Source: Marinospirillum insulare DSM 21763 (GTDB lineage: Bacteria; Pseudomonadota; Gammaproteobacteria; Pseudomonadales; Halomonadaceae). From it: a stretch of 64,000 nt of DNA. Location: positions 1 through 64,000 of the forward strand of contig NZ_JMLW01000010.1 in NCBI RefSeq assembly GCF_000686905.1, in the 5' to 3' direction. The notes beneath the pieces are model-generated. The model searched no databases. It worked only from the letters and a program-made list of their open reading frames with translations, and was not told the DNA's origin. Positions 29,087 to 37,956 of this stretch are shown here, one piece after another. The first letter of the stretch is position 1. Each line of letters begins with the position of its first letter. A program made the translations under genes and the position numbers.

Positions 29087-29129
29087 TGAGCAACACTTCT
29101 TAACCAGCATCTTGTATTGCTATCACTAG

Positions 29130-29831
29130 CTAAATTACACCTAGTGGCTGTCTATTCAGTAACGCTCGGCGTTCTCGCCAGTCGGGTAGAAATTGGTCCA
29201 TGTAGGCAATAAAGCGGGCGTTATGGTTGCGCTCTAGCAGGTGGACTAGTTCATGCACTACTAGGTATTCAAGGCAGGTATGGGGCTTTTTAGCGAGTTC
29301 TAAATTCAACCACAGGCGACAGGCTTCGATGTTGCAACTGCCCCATTTGGTTTTCATCTGTTTGATGCGCCAATCGTTAAGCTCAACCTTTAAACGTGGC
29401 AGCCACTTATCAAGTAGTTTGGGGATTTCTTGGCTAAGTTCTTGACGATAAAAACGGTGCAGCACTTTCGCTCTATTTTCTGTTTTAGTGCCAGGTCGTA
29501 CCCACAATTCTAAATAATTGTCTTTACCAAAGCGCACTTGGTGAGCGCCAGCGTGTTCAATTACTGCTAAGCGATAAGCTTTACCCCACAGATAATGGCA
29601 TTCCCCTGACACCCACTGGCGTTGTGTTTGGCGAGCTTGCTGATCAAATGCTTGTTGCTGTTTTTTAATCCAAGGAATGCGTGCCGCAAAAGCTACACGT
29701 ATGGCGGTATCTGTGAAACTTTTTGGCGCTATCACTTGCACCTGCCCATTCGGTGGTAAAACATTAATACGCATGTGCTTAATCGGTTTGCGTACTAGTT
29801 CAAACTTTATGCTGCCAATTTGTTGCTGCAT
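29130..29831 (-). CDS. YgjP-type (DUF45, SprT-like) zinc metallopeptidase
   Basis: A 233-residue protein with the zinc site H193-E194-x2-H197 (VVHELVHLLERNH) and a nearby H203 as likely third ligand. The upstream block TKWGSCNIEACRLWLNLELA, read in parts, is the other family signature. Members are often the last gene of type I restriction loci; their role there is unproven, though a proteolytic or maturation role is suggested. It starts one base after the hsdR stop, so it is surely in the same transcript. Confidence 0.88.
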   Translation of the reverse strand: MQQQIGSIKFELVRKPIKHMRINVLPPNGQVQVIAPKSFTDTAIRVAFAARIPWIKKQQQAFDQQARQTQRQWVSGECHYLWGKAYRLAVIEHAGAHQVRFGKDNYLELWVRPGTKTENRAKVLHRFYRQELSQEIPKLLDKWLPRLKVELNDWRIKQMKTKWGSCNIEACRLWLNLELAKKPHTCLEYLVVHELVHLLERNHNARFIAYMDQFLPDWRERRALLNRQPLGVI

Positions 29832-29832
29832 C

Positions 29833-32800
29833 TTACTTATAGTCTGGCTGTGCTTTGGCCAGCTCCATTAAAGCTTCAATATTTATCTTTTCTTTACCCA
29901 CCTTGTAGTTGCCCATCTCTTCGCTCAGTGTATACGCTACTTCACGCTCTTTAAAACGGTCACCCACCCAGTCGGCTTTTTTGGTGGAGCGAATGGTGTC
30001 ATCTATTTTATTCGCCAGCTCTTCATCTTTGCCGAAGTTGTCATAAATAGCCCGCTTAGCTGCCGTATCCAAAGTGCTAGGATAATCACCCGCTCCCTCG
30101 TTGGGCTTCACCACTTTACTGGCCAGTGCTTGAATTTCTTTTAAGTAGGTTTGATAGTCGATGGCTTGTTGACGGCGCTTTTTAATCAGTTCATCTAACA
30201 AAACCGACATGCTGTCGTAGTACTCAGGGTTAAGCGGATTGTTTTCCACCAGAGTACGGCGCAGGTTGTTTTCGATGCCTTCGTTCACCGTACTAGCAAG
30301 GTCCCGCTCACCCTCTGGTATTTCTTCTATTACATCCTCGCCTTTACTTATCACCAGTTCCAGCAAACCCAGCTCTTCAAAGTCGAACAAGACTTCACTG
30401 TCATCAGCACGGATATACATATCGATCAATTGCCGCATGGCCGGCTCTAGGCGCTTCATATCCACTTCATCACCGCTAAACTGCTTCACTTGCGCGCGCA
30501 CCGCTTCATAGTGTTCGATTTCTTGGCGGATTTTTTCTTGTTCGGCAGCAGTGTAACCGGCCTGCTGCATTTCATTGGCAAGGTTTGCATAAGCACGTAA
30601 TAGCTTGGCAAAGGCTTTATAAAAAGCTAAACGCAGCGGTTCTTTTTCCAGCAGCTCGTCTTTGTTTTCACCCGATACCCCACAAAAATAATGCTGATAC
30701 TCAAGAATGCCTCTTGGTGCTTTAACCGGCTCGCACAGGGCTCTAAGTGTTTCTAAGCTGTTGTCTAAATCTTCTTTTGCTTGCTCTAAGCGGTCTTTAA
30801 GCAGCCCCGCAACATCCTCCTCATCGTAGCCATCAAAGGCACCTTCGGTGTAGCTTTTAATGGCTTTATCAAGGGATTTAAACAGGTCTTTATAGTCAAT
30901 AATGTAACCGTATTCTTTATCATCACCATCTAAACGGTTAACCCGGCAAATGGCTTGGAACAGGTTGTGGTCTGCCATGTGTTTATCGATATACAGGTAG
31001 GTGGCTGAGGGTGCATCAAAACCTGTCAGTAATTTATCTACCACTATCAGCAAACGCATTTGCCCAGGTTCTTCAATAAAGAGCTTTTTAACGGCAATTT
31101 CAAAGTCTTCCACGCGAGAAGCCGCCTGTTCTTCTGGCTGCTCAAAAAAATCAGCCAGCATTTTACGGTAGGTAGCGTACTTAAACAGTGCTTCGGTTTG
31201 CCCCTCGCCGGATTCTTCACCTTTAATGCTGGCGGCTGTGGGTTGATAGCTGGTAATTATGGCTAGTTTACCGGCCAAGTCTGTTTTGCTGAACAGGTCA
31301 TAGGTGGTACAGGCTTGATACACGCTGGAACACACCAACATGGCATTACCGCGGCCATCTTTTAAACGGGGTTTCTTTTTCATATCCAGCCAAATATCCA
31401 TGACGATTTGCTCAAGCCTGGATTTACTGGAAAGCACCTTACGCAAGGTTCCCCAACGTTGTTTTAACTGGTCTTTAGCGGTTTTTGTTAAGCCTTGGGT
31501 GTTGATATCAAACCACTCATCAATTTTTTCTGGCGAGGTTAAGTGCTGGTCAATATCCCGCGCTTCATAGCGTAAATCTAACACCACGCCATCTTCTACC
31601 GCTTCATCAAACTTATAGGTATGAATATAACTGCCAAATACTTCGATGGACTTTTGCTTGTCTTTTTTCATCAAAGGCGTACCGGTAAAACCGATAAACA
31701 TCGCCTCTGGAATAATCGCTTTCATTGCTTCATGCAGCTTGCCGGATTGAGTACGGTGGCACTCATCAACAAACACAAACAAATTACCTTTGGCTTTAAA
31801 ATCTTTAGGAATGGTACTGCTAAGTTGTTGAATAAACTCATCGGTGGCCTGCTCTGACTCTGCAGTGTCATCATCCCCTTGGCGACCAAACTTATGCACC
31901 AAGGTGCTCATTAGCCAAGGGGTCGGCTGGTTCAAGGCAGCAATTAAATCTGCGCCACTTTGCGTGCGGTAAATAGCTTCATCAACACCGCCAAACACCT
32001 TTTCAATTTGCTCATCTAGCTCGGTGCGGTCAGTAACAATTAACACCCGGGCTGCGGTTTGATTCTCTCGCAGCCACTTGGCCAACCACACCATGGTTAA
32101 GCTTTTACCTGAGCCTTGGGTATGCCAAATAATCCCACCTTCGCGGGTCGCGATACGTTGTTTTGCTGCCTTAACACCAAAAAACTGGTTGTGCCGGCAG
32201 GTTTTTTTAACCCCAGCATCAAACACCATAAAGTCGTGAATAATCTGCAAAAAACGCTGTTTATTGCACAGTAGGCTTAAATAAAAATCTAACGGGCTTG
32301 AATAAGGATTAGGCGTTTCTTCTTTCCACTCTAAAAAGTAGCGCTCGGGCGTTTCAATGGTACCGTAACGTAAACCTTGATTGTCATTACCGGCCATCAC
32401 CAGCTGTATGCTGGTAAAGAAATTACGGATAAAGGCTTTTTTCTGGTTATCTAAGTTTTGGCGAATGCCCTCGCTGACCGACACAGTTGAACGCTTCAGT
32501 TCCAACACCCCTAAGGCGATACCATTCACATAAAGCACCACATCCGGACGCTTAATGTTTTCACCTTGAATGCTAACTTCTTCCGCAATGGCAAAGTGGT
32601 TATTCTCTGGGTTGTGCCAATCAATCAGCCAAATGGTTTCATTTTGATGCCCAACACCTTCAGACTCTTTAACGCCGTAACGCAGTAAGCGATACACCTC
32701 TTTGTTGGCTTGATAGAGGGCTTTGCCATCCCCTAAAGCAGCAGCCATGTCCAGTTGGCGCAAGGCTTTAGTGATTAAGGTATCGCTGTAGCCTTGTTTT

Positions 32801-32946
32801 TTTAGCCAAGCGGTTAGCAGATCAGCGTTAATATTTTTATTGCTCTGATCATGCAGATTACCCAAGTAGTCATAGCCCAAATCTTGGCGAAACAGCTGAA
32901 TAACACGGTTTTGGGTGGTGCGTTCGAGTTGGTTGATTTTGCTCAT
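29833..32946 (-). CDS. hsdR: Type I restriction endonuclease subunit R
   Basis: A 1037-residue motor-nuclease subunit that translocates DNA and cuts unmodified sequence with HsdM and HsdS. The N-terminal PD-(D/E)xK nuclease has D135, E149 and K151 (RPDVVLYVNG then VLELKRS). The SF2 helicase has Walker A GSGKS at 278-282, DECH at 394-397, and GFTGTPLMKKD. The C-terminal helical region couples to the methylase. The frame is open upstream, but AGGGAA before ATG 32946 fixes the start at MSKINQLERT. All key residues are intact. Confidence 0.95.
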   Translation of the reverse strand: MSKINQLERTTQNRVIQLFRQDLGYDYLGNLHDQSNKNINADLLTAWLKKQGYSDTLITKALRQLDMAAALGDGKALYQANKEVYRLLRYGVKESEGVGHQNETIWLIDWHNPENNHFAIAEEVSIQGENIKRPDVVLYVNGIALGVLELKRSTVSVSEGIRQNLDNQKKAFIRNFFTSIQLVMAGNDNQGLRYGTIETPERYFLEWKEETPNPYSSPLDFYLSLLCNKQRFLQIIHDFMVFDAGVKKTCRHNQFFGVKAAKQRIATREGGIIWHTQGSGKSLTMVWLAKWLRENQTAARVLIVTDRTELDEQIEKVFGGVDEAIYRTQSGADLIAALNQPTPWLMSTLVHKFGRQGDDDTAESEQATDEFIQQLSSTIPKDFKAKGNLFVFVDECHRTQSGKLHEAMKAIIPEAMFIGFTGTPLMKKDKQKSIEVFGSYIHTYKFDEAVEDGVVLDLRYEARDIDQHLTSPEKIDEWFDINTQGLTKTAKDQLKQRWGTLRKVLSSKSRLEQIVMDIWLDMKKKPRLKDGRGNAMLVCSSVYQACTTYDLFSKTDLAGKLAIITSYQPTAASIKGEESGEGQTEALFKYATYRKMLADFFEQPEEQAASRVEDFEIAVKKLFIEEPGQMRLLIVVDKLLTGFDAPSATYLYIDKHMADHNLFQAICRVNRLDGDDKEYGYIIDYKDLFKSLDKAIKSYTEGAFDGYDEEDVAGLLKDRLEQAKEDLDNSLETLRALCEPVKAPRGILEYQHYFCGVSGENKDELLEKEPLRLAFYKAFAKLLRAYANLANEMQQAGYTAAEQEKIRQEIEHYEAVRAQVKQFSGDEVDMKRLEPAMRQLIDMYIRADDSEVLFDFEELGLLELVISKGEDVIEEIPEGERDLASTVNEGIENNLRRTLVENNPLNPEYYDSMSVLLDELIKKRRQQAIDYQTYLKEIQALASKVVKPNEGAGDYPSTLDTAAKRAIYDNFGKDEELANKIDDTIRSTKKADWVGDRFKEREVAYTLSEEMGNYKVGKEKINIEALMELAKAQPDYK

Positions 32947-33015
32947 AGTTTCCCTATCCCTAACACTGCTTACCGCATGCACAGCTCACTTTTTGCGTGC
33001 AAGGACTCAAGCTGC

Positions 33016-34707
33016 TTAATTGTTCATCAAGCGCAAAAACTGCGGATTTTCAATTTGAACCTGCAGATTCTTCTTATATTTTTCTATGGTGCCGAGCGCA
33101 CAAAAAGTACGGCCTACTTTACTATTAAAGGAGCCAAACTTGCTCTCAAGCGGCGCAATGTTCTCATCCCAAACCACCAACGTTAAGGTTTGATTCGGAT
33201 ACTTCTTATCTAAACTTAGATACATACCTTTAGAGAACATCGTCGTGTCAGCCAGCACGCCGCAGGCCATAACCTGCTTACCCACGTAAAAGGGTGCTCG
33301 ATAGGCTTCAATTCGTTCAACGTTCACCTCACTGCTTTGCTGACTTGCAGCAGCAAGGTGCGGGGAGTTCGCCTTTAGATACACCGCAGAAGCTGCGTTA
33401 ATTTGTATCTGGAGGCGATTGCGATAATCACCCACAGCGCCACGGGCGCAAACCTCCACACCCTCTAAACCGGATAAGCGCCCCAGTTTATTTTCCACAG
33501 CACCTAAAGAATCATCCCACACCACTAGCGTTAAACTTTGCTGTGGGTGCGGCTTATCTAAGTTCAAATACACACCTTTGCTAAAAGGGGTAGTCTGCAC
33601 AACGGTACCGCATGCTGTTACCTCTTGACCTACATAGCGCGATGCTGAACGCGCTTCGATTTGTTCAATGTTAGTCGTAGTTGCAGTGTTTTTGCTCGCA
33701 ACAGGTGTAGCCACTTTCTGGTAAGACTGTGCTTTCACAGCAGGTGTATTAGCGTGTTGCTGCGCTACAGTCTCTACTGGCTGCATGTGCGGCGAAGTGC
33801 TGGTATCCACTGGACTACTTTGCCCGATAGTTGGATAAATCTGACTGACCAGCGCCATGGTTAAAAATACACCACCCACCACCATTGCAGACTTAAACAT
33901 GCCAGACATGCGACTTTTCTGGGGAGGTAATGGGCTTGCTGGCTGTACGTCTGGTTTGCGGGCAGCAGGCGCTGGCTTAGCTGGCTCTCGTTGAGTTGCC
34001 TCAGTTTCTGCTTTATAAACCCCACTCTGCTCTTTAGCTGTGAGTCCAACAGGCTGTTCAACTGTATCACTGCGGATTACAGACACGGGGGCAATAGGCT
34101 CTGCTTTAGCTTGGTAATTATCCTGCCCAAAATCAAAGTCGAGTGCCTGCACCCCGAGTGCTTTCTTAATTGCTTTTATGTCTCTCGGGTAAACTCTTAG
34201 CTCTGTTGATGCAAGGTCTGCCAGCACAGCCGGGCTACTTTCTATATCAGTGGTGTGAAACCAGTACGACGACCTAACTGAAAGGTCTACTTCACCGGTG
34301 ATTGGCCCAGTAAAGACAATGGCGCCATTGATGTGACCAATATTTTGATTTTCCAGTAGGTTCTTTTGTTTCAACCAGTCGATGATTGCAAACTTATACT
34401 CACGTACCTGCTGAAAGGGGTTAGCTCTGTGATTACTACCGCCCTTTACCGCAGCGCCAGCGACTGTCCACTCACCATTTTCAGTACCAATTAAGTGACC
34501 GCTGTAATGCTTAAAATCAGCGACCAAAATAGCCGTAGGGAGCAGGCACACCAAATCAACCTCATGCCCATCCCACATGCTATTGGCGATTAGGGTGATG
34601 TCTTTGCCTGCGCCTCCCCAGTCGGCTTTAAGTGCTTGGATAAACGCCCTGAGCATCTTGTTTTCATGTGTTCGGTCGGCTTTTTGGCCGTACAGTAAGA
34701 TCGACAT
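33016..34707 (-). CDS. NERD-domain protein with membrane anchor and two repeated C-terminal modules
   Basis: A 563-residue protein of unusual build. Residues 17-135 form a NERD (nuclease-related) domain: D51 in HEVDLVC, then D64-x-K66 in ADFKHYSG where most members have E-x-K, then NPFQQVREYK. A Pro/Ala/Lys linker (200-268) leads to one membrane helix (about 273-293). Two about 100-residue repeats follow, at 346-446 and 462-560, sharing IEA...YVG..V.ACG, FSKG.YL.LDK, LTLVVWD and a closing strand with LQ.QI. Their beta pattern suggests an OB-fold. It lies between the AlbA_2 and hsdR genes in the restriction operon. Function unknown. Confidence 0.8.
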   Translation of the reverse strand: MSILLYGQKADRTHENKMLRAFIQALKADWGGAGKDITLIANSMWDGHEVDLVCLLPTAILVADFKHYSGHLIGTENGEWTVAGAAVKGGSNHRANPFQQVREYKFAIIDWLKQKNLLENQNIGHINGAIVFTGPITGEVDLSVRSSYWFHTTDIESSPAVLADLASTELRVYPRDIKAIKKALGVQALDFDFGQDNYQAKAEPIAPVSVIRSDTVEQPVGLTAKEQSGVYKAETEATQREPAKPAPAARKPDVQPASPLPPQKSRMSGMFKSAMVVGGVFLTMALVSQIYPTIGQSSPVDTSTSPHMQPVETVAQQHANTPAVKAQSYQKVATPVASKNTATTTNIEQIEARSASRYVGQEVTACGTVVQTTPFSKGVYLNLDKPHPQQSLTLVVWDDSLGAVENKLGRLSGLEGVEVCARGAVGDYRNRLQIQINAASAVYLKANSPHLAAASQQSSEVNVERIEAYRAPFYVGKQVMACGVLADTTMFSKGMYLSLDKKYPNQTLTLVVWDENIAPLESKFGSFNSKVGRTFCALGTIEKYKKNLQVQIENPQFLRLMNN

Positions 34708-34827
34708 TGTGTAACAGCCTTACTTAAAATTTAAATACTTATGTACCAGCAAAACTTGGATATTTTGAGATTAAATACCTATTAACAGACGTGACCACCG
34801 CCCTATTGAGCTTAGCTTTTATTGTGG

Positions 34828-35025
34828 CCAGTCAACCATCAGTCAACCATTTATTTTTATTTAAACTCAACAACTTAGCTTGCAATCTCAACAAAAAACA
34901 ATGTTTTTAAGACTTCCAGTCAACCATCAGTCAACCATTTACTTTTCTTTAAATTCAACAACTTAGCTTGCAGTCTCAACAAAAAACAATGTTTTTAAGA
35001 CTTCCAGTCAACCATCAATCAAGCA
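34828..35025. repeat. 88-bp tandem repeat with paired AGTCAACC boxes
   Basis: Copies at 34828-34915 and 34916-35003 differ at about four positions; a partial third copy runs 35004-35025, directly beside the stop of the AlbA_2 gene. Each full copy starts with two AGTCAACC boxes 11 bases apart (34830 and 34841; 34918 and 34929; one more at 35006). The unit also holds AAAAAC-AAT-GTTTTT. This fills most of the 320-base gap 34708-35027. The remaining 34708-34827 is AT-rich, with the ribosome-binding region of the NERD gene and perhaps its promoter. Confidence 0.92.
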
Positions 35026-35027
35026 AA

Positions 35028-36500
35028 TTAAGCCCAAAACGGAATGTAACGAATAGCCTTGGGGCCAACAAGCGGGTCATAAGGTCGGATAAGACCCAAA
35101 TCGATCGCATCTTTAATGACACGACTGACCATCGACATACTCTTAGCCTCAATCCCAAAGCGCTCACGTAAGCTGGGATTATTCATCGGTTCACGGTTTA
35201 CATATTTCAGGCAACAATGCAGATAGCAGGCGCGTGCGCGCTCTTCTTTGTCCATCTGCGCAAAGGTTTTGTAGCTGAATAAAATACTGCGGGTATGGTG
35301 CTCTGTTACCTCAAACATTGGTGCAGGCAATTGATACAGTTCGGTTTGGAATACTACCTTATCAATGCCTGTCCCCCGCTCTTCACAAATATTCAGGCGT
35401 CGCATAAACGATGCTAATGCTTCATTTCGGCTGCGTGGTGGAGAGTCTAGAAAACGTTCTGTTGCTACCAATGGAATCCCCGGGTTAGTGATTTCCATGC
35501 GAGTGTCAAACAACTCAATCATCGGCCCTGTCCCAGTAATACTGAAATCTTGATGGATAATGGCATTAGCCACCAACTCGCGTATAGCTAACTCTGGGTA
35601 CATTGGCGCTTCACTGCGGAAAGCTTTACCTATTTCTTCGTTAGAGGGCAGCAGTGCTTTTAAATAACCAATCAACCCTTCAAAACCGACTGCATAGCCT
35701 TTTGTGCCTTCGATTTCACGAATGGTTTCAACACGACTATTGCCGCGATACATAATCAAACGCACCGTTTTACGAGCCAAGTGCTGAAAACTTTGCAGTT
35801 GACGGGCAAACATGATGGCGCCCAAGTTTGTAATATGCCAGCGACTGCCTACTGTTTCTTGTATTAAACCATCAGCGGTTAGCGCGGCTAAAATACCTAC
35901 TCGGTTATCGGGTAATGGCAAACCTGTCAGATCAAAATAAGCAGGATACTCCAACAACTTAAGCACTTCATCGGCTGTGATATTAGTGGCGGCTAACTGC
36001 CGTTCAAACGGCGTTTTATCAAAGATGCGCCACAATTCACGCTCTTTTTCAGGGAAGTCTTTAAGTTTTTTCTTATAGGAACCGCTGCGTATATATTCAA
36101 CTCCGTCAAATTGCACCGGCTGATGTGCCGCAGGTTGAATCTCAAGAATAACGACAGGTAGATTTTCCTCTGACCCTGCTAAAAACTCATGAAAGCGAAA
36201 ATGTATTTTGGGCGACAGTTTCTGTAATAGCCAGTTTTCGATTTCTTGCTGCTTGTATTTCTGCTGCGAAGGCTGAAAGGTTGTGCCCAGAACTGTATGT
36301 GTCGCATCCTCTACCCCGTAAACTAAGTAGGCCGTTTGCTTACCCAGCAATGCTGCGGAGTTAGCCAGAGCAGAAATGTACTCCCCAATCACCGCAATAT
36401 CGGCATTGTGCTTAAACTCAACCCACTCTGTCTCGGCAGGCAACATGCATAACTCTTTTAGCATGGAGCGCATTTGCACTAGCGTCATATCAATTGGCAT
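35028..36500 (-). CDS. AlbA_2/Schlafen-domain ATP-binding protein
   Basis: A 490-residue protein common beside type I restriction genes. The N-terminal AlbA_2 (Schlafen-like) domain covers about residues 20-155, with ETEWVEFKHN and IGEYISALANSA. A C-terminal GHKL-ATPase-like part has the N-box RELVANAIIHQDF (N312, H316) and ELFDTRMEITNPGI. A winged helix follows near 430-490. Family members are thought to be regulators or RNA/DNA-binding switches. Its start overlaps the hsdS end by 11 bases, with GGAG upstream. The 88-bp repeat begins right after its stop. Confidence 0.85.
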   Translation of the reverse strand: MPIDMTLVQMRSMLKELCMLPAETEWVEFKHNADIAVIGEYISALANSAALLGKQTAYLVYGVEDATHTVLGTTFQPSQQKYKQQEIENWLLQKLSPKIHFRFHEFLAGSEENLPVVILEIQPAAHQPVQFDGVEYIRSGSYKKKLKDFPEKERELWRIFDKTPFERQLAATNITADEVLKLLEYPAYFDLTGLPLPDNRVGILAALTADGLIQETVGSRWHITNLGAIMFARQLQSFQHLARKTVRLIMYRGNSRVETIREIEGTKGYAVGFEGLIGYLKALLPSNEEIGKAFRSEAPMYPELAIRELVANAIIHQDFSITGTGPMIELFDTRMEITNPGIPLVATERFLDSPPRSRNEALASFMRRLNICEERGTGIDKVVFQTELYQLPAPMFEVTEHHTRSILFSYKTFAQMDKEERARACYLHCCLKYVNREPMNNPSLRERFGIEAKSMSMVSRVIKDAIDLGLIRPYDPLVGPKAIRYIPFWA

Positions 36501-37956
36501 TGCTAACTCCTTGAGCGGGTTGCAGCAAACGAATCTTCCCTGTTAGTAACTGCTGCATCATGCCTTGTTTGATTTGGCGGGTTTTGTTGAGGCGTTGTTC
36601 CAGTGCTTGGATTTCTTCGTCCATATCGGAAAGAATGGTGGCGATGGCGGTTTGTTCTTCAAGCGTAGGATTTGCGAACAAGAACTTTGCCATATCACTG
36701 CCATATAAATGGTAGACAGTAGACCCTGTGACTAGCTGCATAATTTGATCGCGCATCACGATAATTAAATATGCAAAGAAAACCCCATTCAACAGCTCCT
36801 TGTTAGAACGTATTACTAAAATATCACCACCAAGAATAATTCCTGACTCAAGGATACAGCTCGCAGTTGCTAAACCGTTTGGCGTTACATCAGAGGTCGG
36901 CATTAAAATATCATTGACTTCTGACTTAACAGAACCTTCTATATTGGTAGATGAAAATATTTTCTCAATTTTAGGACCATAGGTTGTAAAGAGCTGTCCA
37001 TAATGAATGCACTGTTTTTTGCCGCTATCAACTAGATCGCTTTTAGGTAGACCAGCTCCCTTTAGAAACACTGCTACTGCACCAAGCTGCATAGCTTCCC
37101 AATCCTCCGGTATCTCGCCTAGCTCGCTTTGTTTGTAGCCTTTTTTGCTGCCGTCTGGGCGCTGTGCAAATTGCGGTAACCGAGTGCGGCCAGTGAGCAG
37201 TTGCTGCATGGTGGCGGTTTTAATGGCTTGTTTTTTAGCGATCAGCTTTTCTAGTTCGCTGAGCAGTGCATCGGTATCGGATAGCGCATTGGCGATGGCG
37301 GTTTGTTCTTTAATGCTTGTTGCTACAGGAAATTCAAGTTGACGAACCTGCTTAAAATTAAGTCCTTCACGGTTCCCACCTGCTTGATAGCTATCAATTT
37401 GCTCTTGTCCAAGTCGAGAGTTAATCAGCTCAACCAAAAGACTAGGTGCAAGCTTTTTTTCAACTGTTCTGATTATGCAAACATGCTGATTTACATTTCC
37501 ACCTGATATTAATTTATTAGCTTTTGCACAACGGCCAATAGATGCCCCTGTTATATTCAATAGAACATCATTTTCTTTCAGTTCCGAGCTTAGAAATGTA
37601 CTGTGCATATCATCCGTTATATAAGCTACATCTGATAGATCTAGATTACCTCTCTCCACATTTTGACTTCTAATAAATGGCCGACCTGTATCAACATATA
37701 CTGAAGAACCACCAGTTGGAGTTTTGCCACTACCAACCTTAACTGTGCAATCATCAAGCAATACAACCTTCCAACCCTCCGGAATACGTCGGCTATCCAT
37801 GCCTCCGCCCTGCGGGCCGCCACAAGTGGCGTTCAAATTCGCTCCCGACGAATTTGTAACCCCCACCTCTGTCTGCTTATACCCTTCAGGCACTCGCTTC
37901 TCTGCTGCCTCAACCAGATACTGCTGGCTTACTTCTGCTACTGCATCCTTAGTCAT
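36490..37956 (-). CDS. hsdS: Type I restriction-modification specificity subunit S
   Basis: Recognises the split DNA target for the HsdM/HsdR complex. Its 488 residues carry two target-recognition domains, each followed by a conserved coiled-coil helix: EQTAIANALSDTDALLSELEKL and EEQTAIATILSDMDEEIQALEQ (in parts), with TATMQQLLTGRTRLPQF and QGMMQQLLTGKIRLL closing each half. The two TRDs differ, so the site is asymmetric. A 24-codon palindromic insert (residues 34-57) splits the N-terminal motif before TRD1 but keeps the frame. It overlaps the DUF1016 gene by eight bases and the AlbA_2 gene by 11. Confidence 0.93.
   Translation of the reverse strand: MTKDAVAEVSQQYLVEAAEKRVPEGYKQTEVGVTNSSGANLNATCGGPQGGGMDSRRIPEGWKVVLLDDCTVKVGSGKTPTGGSSVYVDTGRPFIRSQNVERGNLDLSDVAYITDDMHSTFLSSELKENDVLLNITGASIGRCAKANKLISGGNVNQHVCIIRTVEKKLAPSLLVELINSRLGQEQIDSYQAGGNREGLNFKQVRQLEFPVATSIKEQTAIANALSDTDALLSELEKLIAKKQAIKTATMQQLLTGRTRLPQFAQRPDGSKKGYKQSELGEIPEDWEAMQLGAVAVFLKGAGLPKSDLVDSGKKQCIHYGQLFTTYGPKIEKIFSSTNIEGSVKSEVNDILMPTSDVTPNGLATASCILESGIILGGDILVIRSNKELLNGVFFAYLIIVMRDQIMQLVTGSTVYHLYGSDMAKFLFANPTLEEQTAIATILSDMDEEIQALEQRLNKTRQIKQGMMQQLLTGKIRLLQPAQGVSNAN
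37786..37857 (-). repeat. Palindromic mini-insert inside hsdS
   Basis: A 72-base in-frame segment coding residues 34-57. On the minus strand it holds three adjacent palindromes: CAAATTCG-TCGGGAG-CGAATTTG, CGCCAC-TT-GTGGCG and GCCC-GCA-GGGC. It falls exactly between the halves of the normal HsdS motif (GYKQTEVGV then IPEGWK), which elsewhere in this protein read GYKQSELGEIPEDWE without a gap. It resembles a REP-type element that inserted without breaking the frame. Confidence 0.75.

Noticed and set aside
34828-35025. Possible CRISPR array
   Set aside because: The 88-bp units are direct tandem copies without unique spacers, there are only about 2.2 of them, and no cas genes are nearby.
37786-37857. 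Frameshift or assembly error in hsdS
   Set aside because: The segment is exactly 24 codons, the frame is kept on both sides and it has clear palindromes, so an inserted element explains it better.
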